A DNA stretch of 64,000 nt, from positions 3,782,001 through 3,846,000 of the forward strand of contig OZ244625.1 in the NCBI GenBank assembly GCA_965218555.1. Reading direction: 5' to 3'. Position numbers and translations under genes: made by a program. Under the pieces are notes generated by a model, which saw only the letters and a list, made by a program, of their open reading frames with translations, ran no database searches and was not told where the DNA came from. Positions 18,184 through 26,797 of this stretch are shown piece by piece. The stretch's first letter is position 1. Every line of letters starts with the position of its first letter. Origin of the DNA: JAPPLB01 sp965218555. GTDB lineage: Bacteria > Acidobacteriota > Terriglobia > Bryobacterales > UBA6623.

Positions 18184-19683
18184 ATGTACTCTGTGGAGCT
18201 GTACGCACGCGTTCGCCGAGCGGTCTTTGTCGAAGGGGTCAGCGAGAGAGAAGCGGCGCAGCGCTTCGGGCTGGCGCGCGAGACCGTGCGCAAGATGCTG
18301 CGCTACGCCGCGCCGCCGGGCTATCGGCGGCAGAAGCCGATTCGACGCCCGAAGCTCGACGCCTACACGCCGATCATCGACCAGATCCTGGAGACGGACC
18401 TAGCGCTGCCGAAGAAGCAACGGCACACGGCGAAACGTATCTTCGAACGACTCCGAGACGAGCACGACTTCGCGGGCGGCTACACCATCATCAAAGACTA
18501 CGTGCGGCTGAAGCGGACCTCGCAGCGCGAGATGTTCGTGCCGCTGACGCATCCGCCGGGGCACGCCCAGGCGGACTTCGGCGAGGCGCAAGTGGAGATC
18601 GGCGGGGTGCTGGCGAAGGCGCACTACTTCGTCATCGATCTACCCCACAGCGACGAGAGTTACGTGCGGGCATTTCCGGCCGAGACGACGGAAGCTTTCT
18701 TGGAGGGGCACGTCGAGGCGTTTCGCTACTGGGGTGGCGTGCCGCGACGGATTCTCTACGACAACACAACGCTGGCGGTGGCGCGGATCCTAGGCGACGG
18801 GACGCGGCAGAAGACGCAGGCGTTCTCGGAGCTGCAGTCGCACTACTTGTTCGCAGAGCGTTTTGGGAGGCCGGGCAAGGGAAACGACAAGGGGAAGGTC
18901 GAGAACCTTGTGAAGGTCGCCCGACGGAGCTTCTTCGTACCGCGGCCCCGGTTCCCCAGTTGGGCAGCGTTGAACGTATGGCTGGAAGAGCAGTGCCGCA
19001 AGAGGCGAGAGCGCCGGCAACGCGGGCATCGAGAGAAGATCGGAGAGCGCTTCGAGCGTGATCGACAAGCGCTGTTAGCGCTGCCGGCAGCGGCGTATGA
19101 GGCCTGCGAGACACGTCCTGGGAGAGTGACGTCGTTGTCGCTGGTGCGCTACCACACCAACGACTACTCGGTGCCGACCAAGTACGGACACCGCCAAGTG
19201 CTCATCAAGGGCTATGTGGACAAAGTCGTCATCTGCGCCGGCAGCGAGGAGATCGCACGGCATCGGCGCAGCTATGGGCGTGAGGGGCTGATCTTTCACC
19301 CGCTGCACTATCTGGCCCTACTGGAGCGCAAGACCGGAGCACTCGAGCAAGCAGCGCCGCTGGAAGGCTGGCAGTTGCCCGAGGAGTTTGCTGGACTGCG
19401 CCGGCTGCTCGAAGCGCGGCTCGGCAAGGCTGGAGCTCGAGAGTATGTCCAGGTACTGCGTCTGCTCGAGGACGTTCCGCTCGAAGAAGTCCGTGCTGCC
19501 GTAGGGGACGCCTTACGGCTCGGCGCGATCTCTTTCGATGCCGTCAAGCATCTCGTGCTGTGTCGCATCGAACAGCGCCCACCCCGGCTGGAACTTGAGA
19601 ATTATCCCCATCTGCCCACGGCGCGGGTGGCGAGGACCGCAGCGGCGGACTATCTGGCGCTGGTGGACGCGGGAGCCGAGTGA
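18184..19683 (+). CDS. istA: IS21 transposase IstA (copy 1)
   Basis: A 499-residue DDE transposase. The N-terminal helix-turn-helix is at about residues 20-45 (SEREAAQRFGLARETVRKML). The RNase-H core begins at QADFGEAQVEIGG (first Asp), continues through the second Asp in RRILYDNTTLAVAR, and reaches the Glu in GNDKGKVENLVKVARRSFF. A C-terminal beta-barrel segment (RVTSLSLVRYHTNDYSVP) follows. IstA cuts and joins the element ends. The ATG at 18184 follows AGGAGGG closely; a TTG at 18166 is an alternative. All catalytic residues are present. Confidence 0.95.
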   Translation: MYSVELYARVRRAVFVEGVSEREAAQRFGLARETVRKMLRYAAPPGYRRQKPIRRPKLDAYTPIIDQILETDLALPKKQRHTAKRIFERLRDEHDFAGGYTIIKDYVRLKRTSQREMFVPLTHPPGHAQADFGEAQVEIGGVLAKAHYFVIDLPHSDESYVRAFPAETTEAFLEGHVEAFRYWGGVPRRILYDNTTLAVARILGDGTRQKTQAFSELQSHYLFAERFGRPGKGNDKGKVENLVKVARRSFFVPRPRFPSWAALNVWLEEQCRKRRERRQRGHREKIGERFERDRQALLALPAAAYEACETRPGRVTSLSLVRYHTNDYSVPTKYGHRQVLIKGYVDKVVICAGSEEIARHRRSYGREGLIFHPLHYLALLERKTGALEQAAPLEGWQLPEEFAGLRRLLEARLGKAGAREYVQVLRLLEDVPLEEVRAAVGDALRLGAISFDAVKHLVLCRIEQRPPRLELENYPHLPTARVARTAAADYLALVDAGAE

Positions 19684-20447
19684 CGGCCAAGCCGAAAGTG
19701 CTGCTGGAAGCGCAGCTGAAGGCGCTGCGGCTGCCAACCTTCCTGCGCGAGTACGACAAAGTGGCGCGGCAATGCGCGGCCGAAGGTCTGGACTGTCCGC
19801 GCTATCTGCTGCGACTCAGTGAGCTGGAGCTGCTCGATCGCGAACAGCGCGCCACCGAGCGCCGCATCAAGACCGCCAAGTTCCCGGTGCTCAAGAGCCT
19901 GGAGACCTTCGAGTTCCGCTCGATTCCGTCGCTGAACAAGAGCTTGGTCCTGGAGCTGGCGCGCTCGGAGTATCTGGATCGCAGAGAGAACGTGCTGGCG
20001 CTGGGCAACTCCGGTACGGGCAAGACGCACCTTGCCCTGGCGTTGGGGCTGGCCGCTTGTCAGAAAGGCTATCGGGTCCGCTTTGCCACCGCCGCGGCGC
20101 TGGTCCACGAGTTGCTCGAGGCGCGTGACGACAAACGTCTCCTGCGCTTGCAAAAACAGCTGGCCAAGCAAGACCTGCTGATCGTCGACGAGCTGGGCTA
20201 CGTCCCCTTGTCGAAGACGGGCTCGGAGTTACTGTTCGAGATCTTCAGCCAGCGCTACGAGCGGGCCTCGACGCTGGTCACCTCGAACCTACCCTTCAAC
20301 GAGTGGACGGAGATCTTCGGCTCCGAGCGGCTGACCGGCGCTTTGCTGGATCGTCTCACCCACCACGTCCATATCTTGGAGATGAACGGCGAGAGCTACC
20401 GTCTCCAGCAGAGTAAGCGTTCCCGGAAGCGTTCTTCCTCCCCCTGA
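19680..20447 (+). CDS. istB: IS21 helper ATPase IstB (copy 1)
   Basis: A 255-residue AAA+ ATPase related to DnaC. The Walker A motif is GNSGTGKTHLALALGL (about residues 108-123) and Walker B is DLLIVDELGYVPLSKTGSEL. The arginine-finger region follows SNLPFNEWTEIFGSERLTGA. The N-terminal domain (RLPTFLREYDKVARQCAAEG) is the IstB-type target-engaging part. In the family it forms an ATP-dependent oligomer on target DNA and stimulates IstA. The GTG start overlaps the istA stop (GTGA), implying coupled translation. Confidence 0.95.
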   Translation: MTAKPKVLLEAQLKALRLPTFLREYDKVARQCAAEGLDCPRYLLRLSELELLDREQRATERRIKTAKFPVLKSLETFEFRSIPSLNKSLVLELARSEYLDRRENVLALGNSGTGKTHLALALGLAACQKGYRVRFATAAALVHELLEARDDKRLLRLQKQLAKQDLLIVDELGYVPLSKTGSELLFEIFSQRYERASTLVTSNLPFNEWTEIFGSERLTGALLDRLTHHVHILEMNGESYRLQQSKRSRKRSSSP

Positions 20448-20792
20448 TCCCCCCGCCCAGCCGCCGGCTGTTTCGAGGGGCTTCCACTACGTCCGGGGCC
20501 GCCTTAACAGGCGTCCCCCGACTTCGCTCCAGCCCCCAAAACAGCCGCTTTCAGAAACGAGTCCTATCCCCGAGATGGTCTACTTTTACTCCGCCCCAGT
20601 GGCCTAATTTTGCTCCGCCCTTGACAAAGCCGGCAACCCCTCTCGCTGCCAGATGCTCGTGGGCTCTGTGTGCTCACGATCCGCAGCAGGTGCTACCAGA
20701 TACGATTACACGTTTCTGGTTGCTACCCTTAGATTAGACAATAGGTGGTATCATTCTCTGCGGTGTTTTTCTCGTGTGCCGCTTCACTCAAT

Positions 20793-21203
20793 ATGCGCGC
20801 TCCTAAACGTCGCCGGCCGCTAAGGCGTAAGATCCAGGTGCCGCCTTTTCAAACCGATCTCGGCAGCTTGGCGGGACGGGTTCAGTACGTCGGTAGCCCG
20901 GAACACAAGGATGTTGTCAGCTTCGTCGGGCTGCCTTGGATACGCGCCGACGCTTCATGCTGCCCGCGTGATCTCTCCAAAGGTCTGAAACAGATCAATG
21001 GATGGCTGCGGAGCGCGATTCGTCTAGGTGCCACAGGTGCGCCTTGGGAGGGTTCATTCCCCCGCTACGTATGGTACAAGCATCAAGAGACGGTCTTCGA
21101 AGGGCGGCTGGTGAATCGCGAGAAGGGAGATTACAAGGGATATCCGCTCGATCGGTGTGAGTGGCCTACTGGCATTGAGGAGATCTATGGCGGTCAAGTT
21201 TGA
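20793..21203 (+). CDS. Small basic protein of an ImmA/IrrE-type two-gene cassette
   Basis: A 136-residue protein from ATG 20793 (MRAPKRRRPLRRKIQVPPFQ), very basic at the N-terminus. Recognisable blocks are RVQYVGSPEHKDVVSFVGLP, PWEGSFPRYVWYKHQETVFE, GRLVNREKGDYKGYPLDRCE and a Trp-Pro ending. I have no firm function for this family; it recurs beside ImmA/IrrE-like genes to my knowledge. Its end overlaps the start of the next gene by 17 bases, so the two are an operon. The frame is open upstream to 20745 but that part overlaps poor-quality sequence next to IS21 copy 1. Confidence 0.7.
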   Translation: MRAPKRRRPLRRKIQVPPFQTDLGSLAGRVQYVGSPEHKDVVSFVGLPWIRADASCCPRDLSKGLKQINGWLRSAIRLGATGAPWEGSFPRYVWYKHQETVFEGRLVNREKGDYKGYPLDRCEWPTGIEEIYGGQV

Positions 21204-22527
21204 TACTGAGTGGGTAGAAGCGGATGCGGTCGTGGGGTCTGAGTTGTCCGCGACATGGGCGTCTCTGCTCGTTCGTGTCGGCGATTCCGTGATTACGCGC
21301 GTTGTAGACCAGCGGGCCGGTAGTGTTCGTGACCGCATATTCGTTCCGCTCTATCCCCTCGCCGAATGGTTGGTCACGAACTGGTGGTTCCTGCTGCGCG
21401 AAGTCGAGAACCCGATAAAAATAAGGGATGATGATTCAGCCTTCAGGCGGCGACATTCTCTGGGTGCTTCCAGAGAGGGATATGCATTTCCAAATCTGGA
21501 GGTGGTCCCCTCGGGAGTTCGAACGCGTCTTGCCTGGACCTCTGAAGTGCTCCCACTGGCCAGACTTGAGTTTCTGAATCAAGGGCAAGCGTGGGTTGAC
21601 CGGGACGAGTTTCGCGAGTGTTGTTCCGATTTCGTGGATCGTGTCATCCGGCGACTCGTATCATGCGGCGTGTCGGGTACGTTTCTTCAAGAAGAATGGA
21701 CGTCGATTCAGGCTGCGGACGAGGACGAATCGATGTTTTGCAGAACCGCCGCCGGGCTTGGATGGGATCCGTACGCCTTGGATGACTCGGAACAGGCGCT
21801 CGTATTTCGGGTTGAGCAAATGTTAAAGGGAGCCGTCTTTGAGGAAGCAGTCGCAGTGCTCGATGCCCAGAATTTGGAAGCGAATTTGTCTGCGATTGTC
21901 GCGACCCTAAACGGAAAGACCACCAGTATTTCACTCGATCGCTTTCGTGCCATTCGCCACAACGTCTTGCATCGGGCAAACATGCAGTCTGATGGAGTTC
22001 CGTGGGATGCTGGCTACGCATTGGCGCGACACGTGCGAGAACAGTTGGATTTGGATGGTGACCCGCTTCCCTCAATGGCCGATCTGGGCACGGCCCTCGG
22101 CGAAGAGCCCGATACGCTCAAAGAAGTGACCCGACCTTTTGGCTATATCGCTCTCGTGGATGGCGTGGTGAAGTCGGATGAGAACGGTCTTCCAGCCTTC
22201 GCCCTTCGGAGTGGGAGTGACAATTCAAGGAGATTTCACTTTTGCCGCAGCTTGGCTGAAGTACTAGTATCGCCAGGCTCTGATGCCTTACTCACGCAAG
22301 CCCACTCGGATCGTCAGCAACGGAGCCGCGCATTCGCGGCTGAGTTTCTGGTCCCATCGGCCGCGTTACAAGCCAGGGTGTCTTGCTCCATAGTGGATGA
22401 AGACTGCATAGATGAGTTGGCGACTGAGTTCGGGGTTTCTTCCTTGGTAGTCGCGCACCAACTTCAGAACCACAAGATTGCAAAGATCGGTTCTACCTCA
22501 AGTATGACTGGCATGGCAACAGTATGA
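21187..22527 (+). CDS. ImmA/IrrE-like protein with degenerate metallopeptidase site
   Basis: A 446-residue protein. The first ~110 residues form a Trp-rich domain (LYPLAEWLVTNWWFLLREVE). The C-terminal ~120 residues match the ImmA/IrrE zinc-peptidase domain: QQRSRAFAAEFLVPSAALQ is the characteristic (N/S)-x-FA-x-E-(F/L)-L-x-P motif, followed by the helical ELATEFGVSSLVVAHQLQNH. Where active members have HExxH, this one reads RRFHFCRSLAEVL, lacking the His-Glu pair, so peptidase activity is doubtful. In the family these enzymes cleave or sense regulators, often in mobile elements, defence and toxin-antitoxin loci. The gene is coupled to the small protein upstream and lies between IS21 copies 1 and 2. 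Confidence 0.72.
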   Translation: MAVKFDTEWVEADAVVGSELSATWASLLVRVGDSVITRVVDQRAGSVRDRIFVPLYPLAEWLVTNWWFLLREVENPIKIRDDDSAFRRRHSLGASREGYAFPNLEVVPSGVRTRLAWTSEVLPLARLEFLNQGQAWVDRDEFRECCSDFVDRVIRRLVSCGVSGTFLQEEWTSIQAADEDESMFCRTAAGLGWDPYALDDSEQALVFRVEQMLKGAVFEEAVAVLDAQNLEANLSAIVATLNGKTTSISLDRFRAIRHNVLHRANMQSDGVPWDAGYALARHVREQLDLDGDPLPSMADLGTALGEEPDTLKEVTRPFGYIALVDGVVKSDENGLPAFALRSGSDNSRRFHFCRSLAEVLVSPGSDALLTQAHSDRQQRSRAFAAEFLVPSAALQARVSCSIVDEDCIDELATEFGVSSLVVAHQLQNHKIAKIGSTSSMTGMATV

Positions 22528-22562
22528 GAACGGCTAGGAATAGGTGACAGGCATCGGTTGAG

Positions 22563-22910
22563 ATGCAGCGCGTGACGGACCTTTCTGTCTCTATTCCGTG
22601 GGGGGTCGCGTGGGCCGCCCTTAAGGCTGTTCGCAGGCCATCGTGGCTGATTAGACGAAACTGGAACGGAGTGTGGCGAACGGGCTTGCGGGTCAGCGTT
22701 GCCGGCATCGAGAAAGGACCAACTACTCGTGCTCTCGGGTTCACGGAACCAGCACTAAGGGTCAGCGTGTCGAACACGGGCAAGAGAGCCGTAAGGGTCA
22801 TGGATCTCCGACTGATGTTCTCTGGGCCATTCGGCCTACCCGTTATTCCTAAAGCCCCGCCTGGTCGCTCACATCCCAAATTGCCCGTTCGGATTACAAC
22901 GAAAGTTTAG
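22563..22910 (+). CDS. Hypothetical protein with a possible beta-sandwich segment
   Basis: A 115-residue frame 35 bases after the ImmA-like gene. The second half (LRVSVSNTGKRAVRVMDLRL, then MFSGPFGLPVIPK) has the NTG-x4-V-x-D-L pattern common in Ig-like or CARDB-type beta domains; the first half has no known motif. No strong ribosome site is visible. It may be a third cistron of the cassette or the remains of a longer gene. I do not assign a function. Confidence 0.4.
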   Translation: MQRVTDLSVSIPWGVAWAALKAVRRPSWLIRRNWNGVWRTGLRVSVAGIEKGPTTRALGFTEPALRVSVSNTGKRAVRVMDLRLMFSGPFGLPVIPKAPPGRSHPKLPVRITTKV

Positions 22911-23470
22911 ATTCTCCGCAACACTTCGGCAATCTCTTTGTAGTTCGCCACAAGGTGGATGGTCACGATTGATCAGTATTGCCATGTGTGGCCTCTGATG
23001 ATGCAGGAAGCATCGTTACTGCAATGGACTACACCGACCGGCTCAGATTGGCCGGAGCGCCCAGCCGTCCCCCGCTGTCTCGACGTAAGCGACGTCGGTG
23101 ATACAGCGGGTACCGTCGGCCTGCCGCCCGACATGCAAAACCAGATGGATCGCTGCTGCGATCCCGGCGCCGACGGTTTTCCAGGAGAAGCCGTCCATGA
23201 GGCTCCAGGTTGCCAACTGACGGAGTGCAGTCTGGGCCGACGCTGCACAAGTTGCGAGCAAGCTGCCTTGATAGCGATCACTGCTGAGAGCTCGCAGGAC
23301 TTCCCCGGCCTCGGGAGGACACACATTACCGATGACCAGGCGCCTGTAAGCGCCGGAGCGAAAATAGACCACAGGGCGGCCGTTTGAGGCCGCTGGTGGC
23401 GGAGCAAAACTAGACCGCCCGCCAGCATTTCATAAAACATTTTTGGGGTGTTTTGTGTGATGCAGGAGGG

Positions 23471-24970
23471 ATGTACTCTGTGGAGCTGTACGCACGCGTT
23501 CGCCGAGCGGTCTTTGTCGAAGGGGTCAGCGAGAGAGAAGCGGCGCAGCGCTTCGGGCTGGCGCGCGAGACCGTGCGCAAGATGCTGCGCTACGCCGCGC
23601 CGCCGGGCTATCGGCGGCAGAAGCCGATTCGACGCCCGAAGCTCGACGCCTACACGCCGATCATCGACCAGATCCTGGAGACGGACCTAGCGCTGCCGAA
23701 GAAGCAACGGCACACGGCGAAACGTATCTTCGAACGACTCCGAGACGAGCACGACTTCGCGGGCGGCTACACCATCATCAAAGACTACGTGCGGCTGAAG
23801 CGGACCTCGCAGCGCGAGATGTTCGTGCCGCTGACGCATCCGCCGGGGCACGCCCAGGCGGACTTCGGCGAGGCGCAAGTGGAGATCGGCGGGGTGCTGG
23901 CGAAGGCGCACTACTTCGTCATCGATCTACCCCACAGCGACGAGAGTTACGTGCGGGCATTTCCGGCCGAGACGACGGAAGCTTTCTTGGAGGGGCACGT
24001 CGAGGCGTTTCGCTACTGGGGTGGCGTGCCGCGACGGATTCTCTACGACAACACAACGCTGGCGGTGGCGCGGATCCTAGGCGACGGGACGCGGCAGAAG
24101 ACGCAGGCGTTCTCGGAGCTGCAGTCGCACTACTTGTTCGCAGAGCGTTTTGGGAGGCCGGGCAAGGGAAACGACAAGGGGAAGGTCGAGAACCTTGTGA
24201 AGGTCGCCCGACGGAGCTTCTTCGTACCGCGGCCCCGGTTCCCCAGTTGGGCAGCGTTGAACGTATGGCTGGAAGAGCAGTGCCGCAAGAGGCGAGAGCG
24301 CCGGCAACGCGGGCATCGAGAGAAGATCGGAGAGCGCTTCGAGCGTGATCGACAAGCGCTGTTAGCGCTGCCGGCAGCGGCGTATGAGGCCTGCGAGACA
24401 CGTCCTGGGAGAGTGACGTCGTTGTCGCTGGTGCGCTACCACACCAACGACTACTCGGTGCCGACCAAGTACGGACACCGCCAAGTGCTCATCAAGGGCT
24501 ATGTGGACAAAGTCGTCATCTGCGCCGGCAGCGAGGAGATCGCACGGCATCGGCGCAGCTATGGGCGTGAGGGGCTGATCTTTCACCCGCTGCACTATCT
24601 GGCCCTACTGGAGCGCAAGACCGGAGCACTCGAGCAAGCAGCGCCGCTGGAAGGCTGGCAGTTGCCCGAGGAGTTTGCTGGACTGCGCCGGCTGCTCGAA
24701 GCGCGGCTCGGCAAGGCTGGAGCTCGAGAGTATGTCCAGGTACTGCGTCTGCTCGAGGACGTTCCGCTCGAAGAAGTCCGTGCTGCCGTAGGGGACGCCT
24801 TACGGCTCGGCGCGATCTCTTTCGATGCCGTCAAGCATCTCGTGCTGTGTCGCATCGAACAGCGCCCACCCCGGCTGGAACTTGAGAATTATCCCCATCT
24901 GCCCACGGCGCGGGTGGCGACGACCGCAGCGGCGGACTATCTGGCGCTGGTGGACGCGGGAGCCGAGTGA
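23471..24970 (+). CDS. istA: IS21 transposase IstA (copy 2)
   Basis: Identical in length and motifs to the IstA of copy 1 (helix-turn-helix, Asp in QADFGEA, Asp in LYDNT, Glu in KGKVENL). One difference is visible: the C-terminal part reads ARVATTAAADYLA where the others read ARVARTAAADYLA, an Arg to Thr change outside the catalytic core. It should be functional. Confidence 0.95.
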   Translation: MYSVELYARVRRAVFVEGVSEREAAQRFGLARETVRKMLRYAAPPGYRRQKPIRRPKLDAYTPIIDQILETDLALPKKQRHTAKRIFERLRDEHDFAGGYTIIKDYVRLKRTSQREMFVPLTHPPGHAQADFGEAQVEIGGVLAKAHYFVIDLPHSDESYVRAFPAETTEAFLEGHVEAFRYWGGVPRRILYDNTTLAVARILGDGTRQKTQAFSELQSHYLFAERFGRPGKGNDKGKVENLVKVARRSFFVPRPRFPSWAALNVWLEEQCRKRRERRQRGHREKIGERFERDRQALLALPAAAYEACETRPGRVTSLSLVRYHTNDYSVPTKYGHRQVLIKGYVDKVVICAGSEEIARHRRSYGREGLIFHPLHYLALLERKTGALEQAAPLEGWQLPEEFAGLRRLLEARLGKAGAREYVQVLRLLEDVPLEEVRAAVGDALRLGAISFDAVKHLVLCRIEQRPPRLELENYPHLPTARVATTAAADYLALVDAGAE

Positions 24971-25734
24971 CGGCCAAGCCGAAAGTGCTGCTGGAAGCGC
25001 AGCTGAAGGCGCTGCGGCTGCCAACCTTCCTGCGCGAGTACGACAAAGTGGCGCGGCAATGCGCGGCCGAAGGTCTGGACTGTCCGCGCTATCTGCTGCG
25101 ACTCAGTGAGCTGGAGCTGCTCGATCGCGAACAGCGCGCCACCGAGCGCCGCATCAAGACCGCCAAGTTCCCGGTGCTCAAGAGCCTGGAGACCTTCGAG
25201 TTCCGCTCGATTCCGTCGCTGAACAAGAGCTTGGTCCTGGAGCTGGCGCGCTCGGAGTATCTGGATCGCAGAGAGAACGTGCTGGCGCTGGGCAACTCCG
25301 GTACGGGCAAGACGCACCTTGCCCTGGCGTTGGGGCTGGCCGCTTGTCAGAAAGGCTATCGGGTCCGCTTTGCCACCGCCGCGGCGCTGGTCCACGAGTT
25401 GCTCGAGGCGCGTGACGACAAACGTCTCCTGCGCTTGCAAAAACAGCTGGCCAAGCAAGACCTGCTGATCGTCGACGAGCTGGGCTACGTCCCCTTGTCG
25501 AAGACGGGCTCGGAGTTACTGTTCGAGATCTTCAGCCAGCGCTACGAGCGGGCCTCGACGCTGGTCACCTCGAACCTACCCTTCAACGAGTGGACGGAGA
25601 TCTTCGGCTCCGAGCGGCTGACCGGCGCTTTGCTGGATCGTCTCACCCACCACGTCCATATCTTGGAGATGAACGGCGAGAGCTACCGTCTCCAGCAGAG
25701 TAAGCGTTCCCGGAAGCGTTCTTCCTCCCCCTGA
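24967..25734 (+). CDS. istB: IS21 helper ATPase IstB (copy 2)
   Basis: A full 255-residue IstB with intact Walker A (GNSGTGKTH) and Walker B (LLIVDELGY). It reads ILEMNGESYRLQQ near the end, as in copy 1, whereas copies 3-5 read ILEMNAESYRLQ. That marks copies 1 and 2 as a sub-lineage. Confidence 0.95.
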   Translation: MTAKPKVLLEAQLKALRLPTFLREYDKVARQCAAEGLDCPRYLLRLSELELLDREQRATERRIKTAKFPVLKSLETFEFRSIPSLNKSLVLELARSEYLDRRENVLALGNSGTGKTHLALALGLAACQKGYRVRFATAAALVHELLEARDDKRLLRLQKQLAKQDLLIVDELGYVPLSKTGSELLFEIFSQRYERASTLVTSNLPFNEWTEIFGSERLTGALLDRLTHHVHILEMNGESYRLQQSKRSRKRSSSP

Positions 25735-26484
25735 TCCCCCCGCCCAGCCGCCGGCTGTTTCGAGGGGCTTCCACTACGTCCGGGGCCGCCTTAACAGGCG
25801 TCCCCCGACTTCGCTCCAGCCCCCAAAACAGCCGCTTTCAGAAACGAGTCCTATCCCCGAGATGGTCTACTTTTACTCCGCCCCAGTGGCCTAATTTTGC
25901 TCCGCCCTTGACAGGCGCCCTTGCGCGGAGAGAAGTGCGCGGGCAAGCACTTCTCTAAGGGACTCTGCGGGGTCATCTGGATGCAGCAGTATTCGATGGC
26001 GGCTTGGGCCGTCCAAATTCAGATCGCCGCAGTCATCGAGCAGGAGCAAGGGCTCATCGGCGGGGAGCAGGCCTGCCAGCGCCAGGATGATGGTTGTTTT
26101 GCCGGAACCTGTGATACCGGTCACCAGGATGTTGCGCCGCTTGCGGAGACATTCAGCGCACGCCTCAACTGCCCTGGGGGGCAATGTTCCCATCTCGACA
26201 AGGTCCCTTGCAGTGTAGTTCGCCATGTATTACGAGTAGCGCACTGTTGCAGATTACGCCACCGCTCGTGTGACCCGAACGGCTCAGTTAGTGCCGCAGA
26301 GAGGGTCGTTTCTGCGATGGAAGGAAGGACAGCGATGGCCGCGGAAAGGATGCTTTCTGCGCCGGTGGGGCCTCCCTCTTGAGGTCGCCCCCTGTGCCGC
26401 AGGTTGAAGTCTACGTAAGCATCTCAGTTTCGCGCTAGACGCCGGTACAATCTCGCGAAACGGTGCAATCTACTTGCGAACGTT

Positions 26485-26754
26485 TCAACGCCGGATGAGT
26501 GCTTTGCCTGATAGGGCCAGACCAGACCACGTGCTTGTCCCGATGGCCCAGATTGTATTCGCCAGCGAACTGGAGGCTACAGTGGGCTTTTGGGTTCTAG
26601 CTTGCTCTTTCATAGGCGGCTCCTTTCCATTCGTTGCTGACAGTCCAACGGCGTAAGCCAATGCCCAGAGGGCAATGAAGGTTAGAAGGCCACCGAGACA
26701 GAGCAGGTGAAGGGGAATCGAACCCCAACCAACCAGACCTATCAGGCAAAACAC
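26485..26754 (-). CDS. Small possible membrane protein
   Basis: An 89-residue frame from a GTG at 26754 with one strong hydrophobic helix (LLCLGGLLTFIALWALAYAV), then a polar linker (NGKEPPMKEQARTQKPTVAS) and a Ser/Thr/Trp-rich tail. No family is recognised. It lies between the broken VirB11-like gene and the HNH gene. The start overlaps sequence resembling a tRNA T-arm, and no good ribosome site is seen, so coding is plausible but not secure. Confidence 0.4.
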   Translation of the reverse strand: MFCLIGLVGWGSIPLHLLCLGGLLTFIALWALAYAVGLSATNGKEPPMKEQARTQKPTVASSSLANTIWAIGTSTWSGLALSGKALIRR

Positions 26755-26797
26755 TCACTGCTCTTATCGTAGGCAAAACTCACACCGCCGACACGCC

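Larger units (their letters stand above)
18058..20626 (+). mobile_element. IS21-family element, copy 1
   Basis: A 2,569-bp element starting TGTAAGCGCCGGAGCG and ending CTCCGCCCTTGACA, with terminal TG...CA as in IS21. It carries istA and istB overlapping at GTGA. Unlike copies 2-5, the flanks (left AATATACC, right AAGCCGGC) share no direct repeat, so copy 1 has probably been through recombination or an adjacent deletion. Sequence is essentially identical to copies 2, 3 and 5. Confidence 0.95.
23345..25913 (+). mobile_element. IS21-family element, copy 2
   Basis: A 2,569-bp copy flanked by a 6-bp direct repeat, GGCGCC, at 23339-23344 and 25914-25919. It sits inside the VirB11-like gene in the opposite orientation. 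Direct orientation with copy 1 brackets 2.7 kb of cargo, but the outer flanks of the pair do not match. Confidence 0.95.
23043..26226 (-). pseudogene. Degenerate VirB11/TrbB/CpaF-like ATPase split by IS21 copy 2
   Basis: Coding pieces are 25914-26226 and 23043-23344. Removing the element and one GGCGCC rejoins them in frame (AQGR then LVIGNVCPPEAGEV). The N-terminal part has a perfect Walker A (NILVTGITGSGKTTIILALA) and an LLLLDDCGDLNL Asp box. Family members provide ATP-driven power for type IV secretion or conjugation. This one departs at two family signatures: the Walker B glutamate region reads RLVIGNVCPPEA where relatives have GE, and the His box reads LLATCAASAQTAL where relatives have ATIHAN. 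The N-terminal domain is missing (a TAA lies just before the ATG at 26226). It was probably already inactive before the IS insertion. Confidence 0.75.

Noticed and set aside
18058..25913. Copies 1 and 2 of IS21 as a composite transposon carrying the ImmA-like cassette
   Set aside because: The outer flanks (TATACC and GGCGCC) do not match, and copy 2 has its own duplication inside the VirB11-like gene, so the segment did not move as one unit.
26711..26726. On the minus strand GGGGTTCGATTCCCCT looks like a tRNA T-arm
   Set aside because: No matching acceptor stem, D-arm or anticodon arm is found at the required distance, and there is no CCA-like end. It may be an old attachment-site fragment near the recombinase, but there is not enough to call it.
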